A stretch of 37,500 nt of DNA from Paulinella micropora. Taxonomy: Eukaryota > Cercozoa > Imbricatea > Euglyphida > Paulinellidae. A program made the position numbers and the translations under genes. The stretch is from assembly GCA_019918135.1 (NCBI GenBank), contig WBZZ01006461.1, positions 1 through 37,500 of the forward strand. Reading direction: 5' to 3'. Below are positions 10,474 through 19,811 of this stretch, one piece after another. The stretch's first letter is position 1; each line of letters begins with the position of its first letter. A model generated the notes under the pieces. The model was given only the letters and a program-made list of their open reading frames with translations, did no database searches and had not been told where the DNA came from.

Positions 10474-11244
10474 GCCGGGCACGCGCCAGGCTCTGTTTTT
10501 GGTGTAGACACCCCTGTCGAGTATGCAGCCACTCTTATTCTTGGGGTGGTCAAAGCGTGCGTCCTTGCTGTCATAGAAAAGTAGCGAGGAGCTGGGAGAG
10601 CCTGGGAGCACCTTTTTCAGGACGAACGTGCCGGCGTCTTGAATGTTTGCAAACCAGAGGTGAGGCATGGAAACATGGAACGAGTTTTTAAACCAGCCCC
10701 CCTCGAACCCTCGACTAAAGTCGTCGATGCACAGAGGCCAGTCGGGCTGGGCCCCGCTCTGAGGCTGTGGCGGGGCTAGCAGCATGGCCTGACGCAAGGC
10801 CTCGAGCCTGGCATGGGCGTCTGGGTCGGGGCCGGACTGGGAGTACCATTCAATGTCAGCAAAAAAACACAAAGGTCCGCGAAGTAAGACAAAGACTGTT
10901 CGTTCCTCGGGGAACAGCTGGGTGTAGACATGGTGGTAGAAATCTTGGGCCGAAGCCTCGGAGCCGAACAAATGTCGCTCCCCGGGCCCCTTCTTCAGCA
11001 ACTTGTAAAAGAAAGTGTGCCCTTGCTGCTCTCCTGCTTCAAAGCTGGCCTCCTGCGGTGCGCTGCCTTCGCCGCCTGACTCAAAAAGAATGCGGCGACG
11101 ATCTGCTAGGTCCAGCTTTATTTGTTTGGCTGTGGAGCCCCCCGGGGGCTCCAGGACTTGTGCTTCCCGCAGCCCCACTCCTGCCGGTCGGCGCGCCAGC
11201 CCCTGTCTGTTGTTCAGACAAGCGCGTTTGGGTGCGGGGAACAT
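10351..11244 (-). CDS. Archaeo-eukaryotic primase (PrimPol / UL52-like), 3' part uncertain
   Basis: Predicted DNA primase that would make primers for DNA replication. With the ATG at 11244 the frame has 297 codons. All three catalytic signatures of the AEP superfamily are present: DIE at residues 130-132 (metal ligands), SFH at 188-190, and D243 followed by GVYTKNRAWRVPGSQK (245-260), the pattern of PrimPol/herpes-UL52-type enzymes. After about residue 263 the protein becomes Thr/His and Leu/Val low complexity from CA-repeat DNA, so the true end is probably lost to an intron, frameshift or truncation. No UL52-type zinc-binding tail was found downstream. The gene is divergent from the MYND gene across a 337-bp spacer. 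Such primases occur in giant viruses, herpes-like viruses and eukaryotes; the neighbours favour a viral source (inference). Confidence 0.75.
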   Translation of the reverse strand: MFPAPKRACLNNRQGLARRPAGVGLREAQVLEPPGGSTAKQIKLDLADRRRILFESGGEGSAPQEASFEAGEQQGHTFFYKLLKKGPGERHLFGSEASAQDFYHHVYTQLFPEERTVFVLLRGPLCFFADIEWYSQSGPDPDAHARLEALRQAMLLAPPQPQSGAQPDWPLCIDDFSRGFEGGWFKNSFHVSMPHLWFANIQDAGTFVLKKVLPGSPSSSLLFYDSKDARFDHPKNKSGCILDRGVYTKNRAWRVPGSQKLADVDTHTATCTRTHTITPVVGDVVVLLLGFWFLLDF

Positions 11245-11581
11245 CAAGCAGAGAAAGAGAGAGAACCCCCCCCCCCCCGCCCCCTCCCTCCCTCGCTTGG
11301 GACGTATAGTATTAAAGATAATAATAAAGGCTAGTCCCAATGAGGTGAGGGGGGGGGGGCAAGGGGGCACACGCCGCGGGGAGAGAGAAAGGAGGGAGGG
11401 GGGAAGAGAAGGGGGTAGAAAGGGGGGAAGGGGGAAAGGGGGGGGGGGGGGAAGAGAGGGGGGGGGGGAGTGCCCCCCCCCTCCGGCAACCTTTTGGCTC
11501 CCGGGGCCGTGCAAATTTTATGGTTATTATTATTGTTTTGGCGCAGCCAGCGGGGCAAAGGAGAGAGAGAAAGAGAAAGAA
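11245..11581. promoter_or_regulatory. Divergent intergenic spacer with G/C homopolymers
   Basis: This spacer separates the divergent primase (-) and MYND (+) genes, so it should hold both promoters. It contains CT/GA tracts right beside both start codons, C and G runs (about 11268-11278, 11349-11358, 11440-11452, 11458-11469), and an AT-rich island AGTATTAAAGATAATAATAAA near 11309-11329 that could serve as a core promoter element. The promoter role is inferred from position. Confidence 0.35.
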
Positions 11582-12886
11582 ATGAGCAAGGCAGTGTCTA
11601 CTACAATCTTAAAGCAGCAACAAGACGAATTGTTGGATTTTATGACACAATACGTGCAATCGCACCCGGATTTTGTGGACGCGCTGGCCCGTGAGTCGTG
11701 CCGGCGCTGGCAACATTCGCGCTCGCGCGGGGCGTGAGTGTGGATGCGAGAGTTACAGCCACCTCGGAGAGGTGCCCCGCAGCCGGTGCTGTTTATGGAG
11801 GTAGCGGGGCTGACCAGAGTGTTTCTCAAGGGCGGAGACGACGAGGCACTGCATTGGGCTAAGGTACTGGATCCGGGCCAGGGGCAGTTTTGCCTTGTGC
11901 TGATGGCGTCAGATAAACTAGAGCGTGTGCCACCCATCCAGCAAGCGTTGGCGTGCGCAGGGCTGGCGGAGCTGCCGGAGGTTGAGCGCAAGCAGCCCGA
12001 GGCCGAGGCGGGAGTGTGCAGGTTCACGCTGGTAGAGGCCGACGTGGGCTCCGTCGTGACGGAGCCGGGCTGCACGGGGTGCGGGGGCGGGGCGCGCGCC
12101 GCCCCCCCCCTGCAGTTGCGGGGGCGGGCAAGGCCCGGGGGCGCGAGGCTAGTTGGGCGCCCCTGGCCCGTCAGCAGCTGTGCTGCTGGGCTCGGCACCT
12201 GCTAGGGCACCGTTCGCTCGTGGCGTTTCTTTTTCAGGAGTCTCGTCGGGCCTGGTTGGACAAGGGGATGCGCGGCGCGTGGTTTGTGCAGCGGCGGTGT
12301 GCGCTCCGCGGGGCGGGTCCAGTGTCGACATGCGCGGCCGACAACATGCTGGCATTTTTAGACGAGACGAGGCTGAAGCAAATGGAGTACCCACAGGTAC
12401 TGCGCGCGGTGCGGCGCTACAAACCCGAGAGTGCGGTCGTGCTGCTGCTCGGTGTCCAAGAGCGCCGGGCGCGGGTGACGTGAACGCCGCGGGCGACAAC
12501 GCGGTGCTGTTTACGCAGACGACGCAGTGGGGAGTGAGCAGAGCCGCTGGGACTCAGAGAGTGGTTGCTGCAGCGTGCAGCTGCAGCGGCCGCGCGGCCC
12601 AATCTGCGCGGAGTACCGCATGCATGCCCAGGGCCTGGAGAGCGAAGCGTGTCTTGCGGTGTGTGCTGTGGGGGGTTGTGCTGGCTTGGGGCGCAAATGC
12701 GCGCGCTGCCTCGTGAAGGTCTATTGTGGAGTTGAGCACCAGCGAAACGACTGGCCGATTCACAAGCACGGGTGTCGCCTTCTAGCCGCAAGCCGTGGCG
12801 CGCCCGCGCCGTTGCGTGGTTTTGCGGCCAAGGGCACTGGTGTCGTTTTTACCGGGAATATAAGGTGGCGGGATTATAGATTTTAG
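11582..12886 (+). pseudogene. MYND zinc-finger protein gene, reading frame broken
   Basis: Starts at ATG 11582 after a GA-rich leader. The first 51 codons end at a TGA (11735-11737), and the same frame then stays open to 12205. Coding character then passes to other frames (about 12190-12483; 12484-12530) and finally to 12527-12886. The last piece carries a clear MYND finger, a protein-interaction zinc domain: paired cysteines in CAVGGC and CARC, then VYCGVEHQ, W and HKHGC. The GTGAGT at the first stop matches a 5' splice site, so introns could explain part of the breakage, but no matching acceptors were confirmed; decay or assembly indels are alternatives. The stop codon at 12884 lies inside the first of a series of hairpins. 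The middle part resembles nothing I know. Confidence 0.5.
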
Positions 12887-12993
12887 CTAAAATTTAGCAT
12901 TGCTAAAAAAATTTAGCATTGCTAAAAAAAATTTAGCATTGCTAAAAATTTAGCATTGTTAAAATTTAGCTTTGCAAAAAATTTTAGCAAAAT
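12881..12993 (+). terminator. Array of TTTAGC/GCTAAA hairpins at the MYND gene 3' end
   Basis: Five or six short inverted repeats lie in tandem. The first is TTTTAGCTAAAA, which contains the TAG stop codon. Next come copies of TTTAGCATTGCTAAA (about 12893, 12912, 12932) and the variant TTTAGCATTGTTAAA (about 12949), then a diverged TTTAGC...TTTTAGC. Each unit folds as a 6-bp stem with a 3-nt loop. The position suggests transcript 3'-end formation, as known for hairpins in some giant viruses; that link is inference. Confidence 0.5.
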
Positions 12994-13085
12994 CTCCCCG
13001 CAAAAGCCGAAGCGTCCCTTTTCCGCCGGAAATATACGGTGGCAGGGTTCTAGTTTGTTTTATGGCTGCTAAAGCCTAAGCTTTT

Positions 13086-13101
13086 AATAAAATGTTTTAT
13101 T
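13086..13101. terminator. Palindromic, two-way AATAAA signal
   Basis: AATAAAATGTTTTATT has 7-bp perfect arms and shows AATAAA on both strands. It sits between two converging genes (MYND gene ending at 12886, orphan ending at 13228) and so could serve polyadenylation of both transcripts. Confidence 0.45.
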
Positions 13102-13227
13102 CTTCTTCTTCGAACCCGAGAAACCCCTCCCCAATACAAACTCCGGCCACTCGATTTCCTTTCTCTAGCTAGTCTTTTAGTGAAGTGACATCAGTAACCT
13201 AACTCCGTCGATCTAAACAATCTGGGA

Positions 13228-14184
13228 TCAGACTTTTTGCCACTCTACCGCGTCCAGGCTGTCCGTGTCAAACAGAGAGTATTGCATGAATAGCAGACTG
13301 TGGGGCTTGCCAGTCTCTGGGCCTTGTAGACAAGGCATTAGCGACACGGTGACTTGTTGACCACGTTGAAAATCCTCTGTAAAGACTTGTTTCAGAAAGC
13401 CAGCCACAAGGCTCCATAGTTCTTTTGGATTGGGACAAGTGCCCAAAACCTCAAGTCCGATTGTTACAGGCGCGGTTATAAATAGAGAACGTTCGTATGA
13501 CGACGAATACAATAATCGTGGCAAGATAATTCGCATCTCCAATTTGTTTTCATAGTCGTATGCTTGGTCGTCTGTGTCGCCCTGGAGTTTTTTGTTAGGC
13601 GCCAAAACGTAGCTCAGAGGACTTGTTAAACTCTTCGAGTTGATGTAGCAATGACCAGCCTCGTCTACAGGTTGGTATAGTTGAACCCTGAGCACTGGAC
13701 CCGAAGCCAAATCGTTTTTTTTTAGGGCTGTCGCGGGAGGTTGCGCCATAGACAGGCTTACCCAGTCGGTGCATTCAACATTATTTGTACGAACCTTATC
13801 TTTGACTGGCTTCCATAACTGGCTTAACACTGCCACTTCCGGGTTTAGCTGGCTAGCAGTTTCTTTGCAGTCAGCAGGTATCAGCCTGATTATGACAGTG
13901 TTTCGGTCTTGTGCAGGTACTTGGATTAGCGCCAGACAGGCTGGGAGTATGAACCGCGACGGGAGTTTTTTCCTTTTGTTGATTTCAACGCTTACATCTG
14001 TTTCCGATTTCGACGGGGAATATACCTTTAGTTTATTTGCGGACTCCATGTAATATCGAAGCTCATAGCAATCCGACGTCAGGCTGCGAGAAGTCGTTGC
14101 TGGGATCGTTTGTGACGCTTTTTTCGCATCCATCCAAGACTTGCCCGAGCTAGAGTACAAAAGCACGGTGATCTGCCTCGGCAT
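13228..14184 (-). CDS. Hypothetical protein, 318 aa
   Basis: Uninterrupted frame; the first ATG is at 14184 (an upstream GTG extension is unlikely to be used). No family recognised. The protein looks soluble: no signal peptide or membrane segment, mixed alpha/beta composition, and a spread of hydrophobic strands such as VTIGLEVLG and QVTVSLMPCL. It is somewhat less GC-rich than the LRR genes nearby but lies in the same block and strand. Its 3' end faces the palindromic AATAAA signal at 13086. Confidence 0.55.
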   Translation of the reverse strand: MPRQITVLLYSSSGKSWMDAKKASQTIPATTSRSLTSDCYELRYYMESANKLKVYSPSKSETDVSVEINKRKKLPSRFILPACLALIQVPAQDRNTVIIRLIPADCKETASQLNPEVAVLSQLWKPVKDKVRTNNVECTDWVSLSMAQPPATALKKNDLASGPVLRVQLYQPVDEAGHCYINSKSLTSPLSYVLAPNKKLQGDTDDQAYDYENKLEMRIILPRLLYSSSYERSLFITAPVTIGLEVLGTCPNPKELWSLVAGFLKQVFTEDFQRGQQVTVSLMPCLQGPETGKPHSLLFMQYSLFDTDSLDAVEWQKV

Positions 14185-14217
14185 ACGTGCGTCGTAGTCA
14201 TGGGCCTGCCCCACTAT

Positions 14218-14979
14218 TTACAAACTAATATTGAATGAGGGGGGAAGGGATTGGGGCCGGATTTGTTTTGTTCTCTCTCCCCCCCCCCCCCCCCAATGTC
14301 GTGCGCACAGAGTCGGCCAGGCCGAGGTGGAGCCGGGGCGGGGCACAGTCGCTAGCGTGGCTACGTTTTCGTGTTCGTAGCACGCTTCACACGCGGCGCG
14401 GTCATCTGTGACTTGGCCGACCCTCCACTCTCGGAAGACGAGCTTGTGTTCCTCCACGACCTTGAAAGCTGCACCAAAACGCTGCAACATCTTGATGCCA
14501 GGCCTTTGCTCTACGTAGGGCTCCGCCTCGGCTAGGCGTTTGAACCACAGTGCAATGGCCGGCGCGGCCTGCCTGCCGCGCCGGGGCTGCCCCCCCGCCC
14601 CAGCTGTGTCGCCTTGATGATGCAAACGACGCCTTTTCTTGCGACGCGCGCGCCTGCCGCGCCGGTACTCGCGCTTTCTTTCCACCCTGCGCGCGTGCAG
14701 CGCACACAGCCTAAAGTGTCCATCGTCATCGGCCCACGGTTCCGCCTCCGCGAGGCTCGCGCACTCGCCGAGGGTGAAACAGCGTTCGCAGGCGGGAAGC
14801 CACTCTGGCGCAGACTGAGACGGGCTGAGCAAGCTCAAGCTCAGCCGGCCTTTCGCTTGTAGGCACAGCCGCGCGCCCGAGGGGGGCAAGGGGCCCGTGA
14901 CGCCCTCTGCCCCGTACCTGCTCTTGAAAAGGCGGGCCGCACTAGATTCGCCGGCGGGCTCCGCCGGCAGTGAATTCAT
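14218..14979 (-). CDS. Basic protein with two C2CH zinc-binding patterns, 253 aa
   Basis: ATG at 14979. Two similar metal-binding patterns are visible: CERC (residues 64-67) with CALH (92-95), and near the C-terminus CEAC with CARH. Both are C-x2-C followed about 25 residues later by C-x2-H, suggesting an internal duplication. Between them lies a strongly basic stretch (RRGRRARRKKRRR), a likely nuclear-localisation or nucleic-acid-binding segment. The function is unknown; a DNA- or RNA-binding role is inferred. It ends 34 bp before the next start. A C homopolymer (about 14280-14294) falls inside the C-terminal reading frame, so the last 20 or so residues may be unreliable. Confidence 0.5.
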   Translation of the reverse strand: MNSLPAEPAGESSAARLFKSRYGAEGVTGPLPPSGARLCLQAKGRLSLSLLSPSQSAPEWLPACERCFTLGECASLAEAEPWADDDGHFRLCALHARRVERKREYRRGRRARRKKRRRLHHQGDTAGAGGQPRRGRQAAPAIALWFKRLAEAEPYVEQRPGIKMLQRFGAAFKVVEEHKLVFREWRVGQVTDDRAACEACYEHENVATLATVPRPGSTSAWPTLCARHWGGGGGERTKQIRPQSLPPSFNISL

Positions 14980-15072
14980 CTTAATGTGTTTTATGAAGGG
15001 AACGAGGCAGGAGAGAGACACAGAGAGAGAGAGAGAGGGAGAGAAGGGGGGCGGCCCCCCCCTTGCACATTT

Positions 15073-15489
15073 CTAATGGAGAATGCATTGTACAATCCCT
15101 CGGACAGGGGCGTCGCGGGCCTTTCCCCTCTTCGTCGGCTCTCGCCGAGGCTGTAGATCTTTTAGTTCTTCTTCATGCCTTTGAACCACCGTCTTCCATC
15201 CTTCTTCTTGGATGCAAGCCTTCAAAAGCGTCACAAACTCTTTGTCTTCTAGAGAGAACGGTCTGTCCGGCGGCAAAGCCTGTGCTGCAGCTCTAGCAGC
15301 TGTTGTAGCTGCTATAACATCTTGCCGTGCTTGTTCGTATGCTTCCATTGCGATTCTTAGATTTGTTTGTACGGAGGTGATTGAGGGAACATCGTTTTTA
15401 GCATCCTCCGCCGAGTTTGGTTTGGTCGGTTTTTCCTTGTGTCTCCTGTGACATGGTGGGTTAGTATCTGTCTTAGGCTTGGTTGACAT
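15073..15489 (-). CDS. Hypothetical helical protein, 138 aa
   Basis: ATG at 15489, just downstream of an (ATT)n microsatellite on the transcribed strand. The protein has a Lys/Pro-rich N-terminus, then an Ala-rich amphipathic helix (AYEQARQDVIAATTAARAAA), then a charged C-terminal half. No family recognised. The frame technically extends upstream through the microsatellite as poly-Asn, but the ATG after it is the sensible start. Confidence 0.45.
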   Translation of the reverse strand: MSTKPKTDTNPPCHRRHKEKPTKPNSAEDAKNDVPSITSVQTNLRIAMEAYEQARQDVIAATTAARAAAQALPPDRPFSLEDKEFVTLLKACIQEEGWKTVVQRHEEELKDLQPRREPTKRGKARDAPVRGIVQCILH

Positions 15490-15503
15490 CTTGCTGTTTG
15501 TTA

Positions 15504-15575
<72 letters not shown>
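15504..15575. repeat. (ATT)n microsatellite
   Basis: A pure (ATT)n tract between the start of the 138-residue gene and the end of the LRR gene. It is the same repeat class as the TAA tails of the SINEs at the left of the window, but no SINE head is attached here. Confidence 0.85.
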
Positions 15576-15609
15576 CTACTCTATATGTCTTTTTTGCAAA
15601 CAAAGTTTT

Positions 15610-17349
15610 TTATCTGCTTGGCAAGTCGAAGAGGCACTGTAGATTCTTGTTCAGCAAGAACGGCAAGAGCTCTTCGTAACACAAGCGGCTACCTCGGAGA
15701 TCTAAAACCCAGCCCGCCTGCGCCGGGGACGACGGGGACGGGGGGGCGAGTACAGTCCGGGGCTGGCCCAACTCTCGGCTCTGGACCAGGAGTTGGGCCA
15801 GAGCGAGACTCATGCCATGTTTCTGGTCATGCACCGCCCAATGTTGCAGTCGCGGGCATTGCTGCGCGGTGACGAGCCAGACATCTGGCGCAGCAGCCCC
15901 CTCCTCGAGCTGGAGCTGGAGCTGGAGCTTGCGCAGATTGGGGAGCCCGGACTTGGGCGCACGCAGAAGCGCCGCCCAGTCCTGGGGGCGGCAGGGCTTG
16001 GCCACGACCAGCTCTTGCAAGCGAGTCCACACTGCAGGCTTCTGCTCGCCCGTGGGCAGGGCCTGCAGGCTAGGCACGCACAGGCAGCGCAGCTCCTGTC
16101 CCAACCGGGCGGCGTGCAGGCGGAAGCGCTGCACACTCGTGCCAGTGAGGATTAGTTTCTGCAACTGCAGTGCCTGCGTGGGCGTGGGCTGGGGCCGAAA
16201 GAGCTCCACGCAGAACGCGTCGTCTGCAAAACGGCAGCCTTCCAGCGAGAGCACCTGCAGCGACGGCAGCCAGACGCGCAGCTGTTGGGCCAGCTGCGCT
16301 GGGTCCAGTTCCGAGTGCAGTTCGCAGTCTAAGAGTTCCAAAGCATTGACGCCATCCTTGGTCTCGGCGAACGCGGCTTGCAGCCAGGGCAGAACACAGG
16401 GCGCCAGTTGGAAACGTTTGAAGCTGATGGTTGTTCGGTTTCTTCCGCGCGCCAGCGCCAGCCTTGCCAGCGATTCGACTGTTAGGGCGCGTGTCGCGGG
16501 GTTGGGCCTGGTGTAGCGCTTGATAATGTCAACCAGGTCTTGGGCACGCTCTGCCCACAGTATCGCGCTCAGCTGTTCTGGCAGCCCCTTGTGCCATTCG
16601 TCCAAGTCTTGCTGTCTGGGCATGTACTCTAGCGAAAGGTCGGACAGGCTCGTAGCCGCCGGCGCAGCCGAGAAAATGGGTGCCTCCGGGGCGGAGCCTG
16701 AGCATATCAACACGAGGTTCTGCAGGTAGGCCCAGTCGACGTTTCGGACACGTTGCGAGAGGTCGCAGCGACCGTCGGAATCTGTGTCCAGTGTCAAGCA
16801 GAGCACTAGGCTGTTGCTAGGCAGCTTGAGGCTGAGGGCAGGGCTGCTTTGCAGTTGCAGCTGCCCCCACACCTGCGCGCGCTGTGATTTAGACAGGTCC
16901 CAGACCTGCTGCAAGCCCCCGGGGGTGGCCGTGGCGGGGCCGCAGTTCACCAGCGTGATACACGAGGCTGCCACCGGGCCCCTGCAGCAGCTGCAGGCGC
17001 TGGGGGCCGGCTCGGGCAGCTGCTGCAGGCCGTGCACTTCAAGCTCATCGGCGTGCAACAGGGCGGCTTGGATCAGGGCGCGCGCGCCCGCCGAGTCCAC
17101 ACCCGGGACGCGGACGCGGATGTCGAGTTGCTCGTTTTGTGCCTGATGACGCAGGTGCGGGAGCCGTTCCGCCAAGCCCTTGCACGCGCCGGGCAGGGGC
17201 GCGAGAATCACTGGCCTGGCCGGGGCTTCTGTTAGGTCTAGGTCCCGTGATTCTGTGCTGGACAAGACGATTTCCTGCAAACCGGTACGCGTCTGGTAGT
17301 TTAGCAGCTGCTTCATCTGCTGAGCCCCCCGGGCGGCCGGACAGTGCAT
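15610..17349 (-). CDS. Leucine-rich-repeat protein, 579 aa
   Basis: Single open frame from ATG 17349. The C-terminal two thirds show degenerate leucine-rich repeats of the kind found in F-box/LRR and RNI-like proteins: ALELLDCEL, LPSLQVLSLEGCRFADDAF, LQKLILTGTSVQRFRL, LQELVVAKPC and LPNLRKLQLQL. Such solenoids bind partner proteins. No F-box is evident at its N-terminus, unlike the neighbour at 17472-19266. The two are adjacent, co-oriented and similar in style, and are probably paralogues. LRR and F-box families are often expanded in large DNA viruses such as pandoraviruses and also in hosts, so origin cannot be settled from this gene alone. Confidence 0.65.
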   Translation of the reverse strand: MHCPAARGAQQMKQLLNYQTRTGLQEIVLSSTESRDLDLTEAPARPVILAPLPGACKGLAERLPHLRHQAQNEQLDIRVRVPGVDSAGARALIQAALLHADELEVHGLQQLPEPAPSACSCCRGPVAASCITLVNCGPATATPGGLQQVWDLSKSQRAQVWGQLQLQSSPALSLKLPSNSLVLCLTLDTDSDGRCDLSQRVRNVDWAYLQNLVLICSGSAPEAPIFSAAPAATSLSDLSLEYMPRQQDLDEWHKGLPEQLSAILWAERAQDLVDIIKRYTRPNPATRALTVESLARLALARGRNRTTISFKRFQLAPCVLPWLQAAFAETKDGVNALELLDCELHSELDPAQLAQQLRVWLPSLQVLSLEGCRFADDAFCVELFRPQPTPTQALQLQKLILTGTSVQRFRLHAARLGQELRCLCVPSLQALPTGEQKPAVWTRLQELVVAKPCRPQDWAALLRAPKSGLPNLRKLQLQLQLEEGAAAPDVWLVTAQQCPRLQHWAVHDQKHGMSLALAQLLVQSRELGQPRTVLAPPSPSSPAQAGWVLDLRGSRLCYEELLPFLLNKNLQCLFDLPSR

Positions 17350-17471
17350 CGAAACTTCTCTCCTTGGTGGGAAATAGTCTTTTTATTTATTTTTTTAAGG
17401 AAAAGTTGACTACTACTTGCGCGCAAGTTGCAAGGGAGGGAAGGGGGGGGGGGGAAAGGGGGGGGGGCTGA

Positions 17472-19266
17472 CTACCAGCCGAACTCACAGGCGAAGGATT
17501 GGTGTTGGCAGATGAGTCGGCACCAGCCGCACAGGGCGAGAAGTCTGGAGAGGCGCTTGTCGAGGAGTCCGGAGAGGTTGTTAGAAGTGAGGGTGAGCGC
17601 GGGGAGGTTTCTGCGGCGGCGCTGAGTGGCGATGCCGGTGAGGATGCGGCTTAGCGAACGAGCGCCGGACGACAAGTTTGCTAATCCGGAGGGGTTTGTG
17701 GCAAGGAGCAACGAGGTGAGGGCGGGGAAGCCCTTGCGGAGGACCCTTTCCCAGTCGCGGAGGGCGCGGGGGTTAGTGATGGCGGAGAAGGGCGGGATTT
17801 GTAACCGGAGTGTCTGCAACAGGTGGCTGCGCGCGAGCAGGCGGAGAGCCCGCCTCCTCCCTGGGCTGGGGGCCAGCACGCCCCTGAGGTTAAGTTCTTG
17901 GAAGTGGGGCAGCGCGAGGAGCGGCAGCAAGAAGTCGGAGTCTAGTTCTGAGCCGCAGTGCAGGGAGAGTGTGGCTAGGTTGGGCGCGAGGAGGCTGGGG
18001 TCGTCTTGCGCGCTGATTCTCCCGGTCGGCGGGATTATGAGGCCGAGCGACCGCAGGTCCGTGTGGGGGGCGAGGAGTTGCAGGTCGGACACGAACGTGT
18101 AGGGATCGTCGCGCCGGGCGGGGAGGCGCACGACTAAGTGAGCCAGCTGTGCGGCCGTCAGCCGGGGCGCAGCTGTTCCAGATCCAGGTCCAGCACTAGC
18201 CTGGTAAGGTTGGGGCACCTGGCGAGCGCCGCTAGCAGCTCCGGGGAGCACCCCGTCTGCCCCCCGTGGCAAGAGAGCTCAACTGTTTGGAGCGAGGCGG
18301 CCGCGACATGCAGTATCAGCAGGACGGCGCCCCACAGCTTGGGCGAATAGCTGCGGCAGTTGTAAACCTTGAGGCACTCGAGCCCCGGACAGTCGGGGCG
18401 CCAAGTCTCGGGCAGAAACAGGAGCGCGCAACCCTTCAATTCTAGACGTCGCAGCTGGGGCGAGCCGCGCAACAGCTGCGGCGGCGTGTCCTCGTAGTTC
18501 CGCAAGACTAGGGTAGACAGCGCGGGGTGCGCCGCCCAGAAGTTCACCGGCTCCCACTGACATTCCTCGCAGCCGAGGCACGGGGGGGAAGTGTCGGTGG
18601 GCTGGAGCAGCGGCTGTTGGCTGTACAGCGTCAGCTCGCGCAGGGTTGCAGGCAACATGCGGAGCCAGGCGGGTGCGGGCTCCTGCCTGTGCATCAGGTC
18701 CAGGCTCTGCAACTGGCCGGCCGAGGCCAGCACCCTCTCCAGCCGCGCAGACCCGCTGGCGGTAAGGGATCCGCTTTCAGCCGCAGATGCGTCGCCCTGG
18801 GGGCTAGCAGCCTCAGCAGCAGTCTCGTGCCCCTGTTGGCCAGCTCTCCCATGAAATCAAAGCGACCGTGACGCCGCAGCCTCGGCAGGAGCTTGGTCCG
18901 GAACAGCTACGCCAGCTCCTCAGCGGCCTTGTCTGGCATACCGTCCACACAGATTGAAAGCCACTCCCCAGGCTCTAGCCTCGCGCACACCAGGCCGTCG
19001 CCTTCGCGGAAAGCCGGCAGCGCACGCAGCAGGCGCTCTCCCACTCTTCCGCGAGGGCTTCTCAGGACGTTCCAGTCGCGCGGGCGCACCGGCCTGCTGC
19101 ACTCTGCGTCATTCCTGCACAGCGCCTGCACCAGCTCGCCCAACAAGCGCGAAGCCGCTGCCTTCGCCACTGTCCTGGCCGCCTCGCGACAAGTCAGCCC
19201 CAGCGCCAACGCACCCGCCGGCTCCAGCTCCGCCAACATCGCCCCGATCAAATCCCAACGCTGCAT
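17472..19266 (-). pseudogene. F-box-like / LRR protein gene with multiple lesions
   Basis: Starts at ATG 19266 with an F-box-like segment (WDLIGAMLAELEP, then LALGLTCREAAR), the module that docks substrates to SCF ubiquitin ligases. It is followed by leucine-rich repeats (LQSLDLM, LRELTLY, LRRLELKGC, LECLKVYNC, LTRLVLDLDL, LATLSLHCGS, FQELNLRG). The reading is broken at least three times: a TAG at about 18907, a frame change near 18765, and another near 18165. The protein signal carries on smoothly across each break, so these are recent mutations or assembly indels rather than gene boundaries. Intact length would be near 600 residues, close to the adjacent LRR protein. Confidence 0.6.
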
Positions 19267-19616
19267 AGCCCGCTGGGGGGCATGCTGCCCCCCACACTCC
19301 CCTGCCGGAGGCAGGCGCGGGGCTCGGCGGGCCCTGTGTCTTTTCTGTCGATGCGAGCTGGAAGGGGAGCTTGCTGTTTCTCGGAGGCGTTTTTTTGCAC
19401 ATATCCTAGAACCAAGCTTTTTCTTTCCTCTTTGTTTTAGTCTCTTTGTCTCCCCCCTCTGTCTCTTTTTGTCATCGCCTTTGTGTGCTCTTATAGCGGG
19501 GCACCCCCCCCCTCTCTCTCCTCTCTCGCTTAAGACCCTGGACGGAAAGCGAGGGGGGGGAAAGGAGGGAGGGAGGGGGGGGGGGGGGGGGGAAAGTGGC
19601 AAGAAAGAAAGAGAGG

Positions 19617-19756
19617 TCAAAAAAGGAACAAATCTTTCTTTTTTTTATTAAAACATTTTTTTAGCGGGCTGTATTGTTCTCCTAGCGGGCCTTTCCAGCC
19701 CGCGTTAGCGGGCTGGGTGGATAGCGTCAAAGATAGCCTGGACATGTCGGTCGTGC

Positions 19757-19811
<55 letters not shown>

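Noticed and set aside
11530..12198. A 222-codon minus-strand frame opposite the MYND gene
   Set aside because: High GC keeps antisense frames open; its composition is Ser/Pro/Ala shadow-like and it has no recognisable motif, whereas the plus strand carries the finger.
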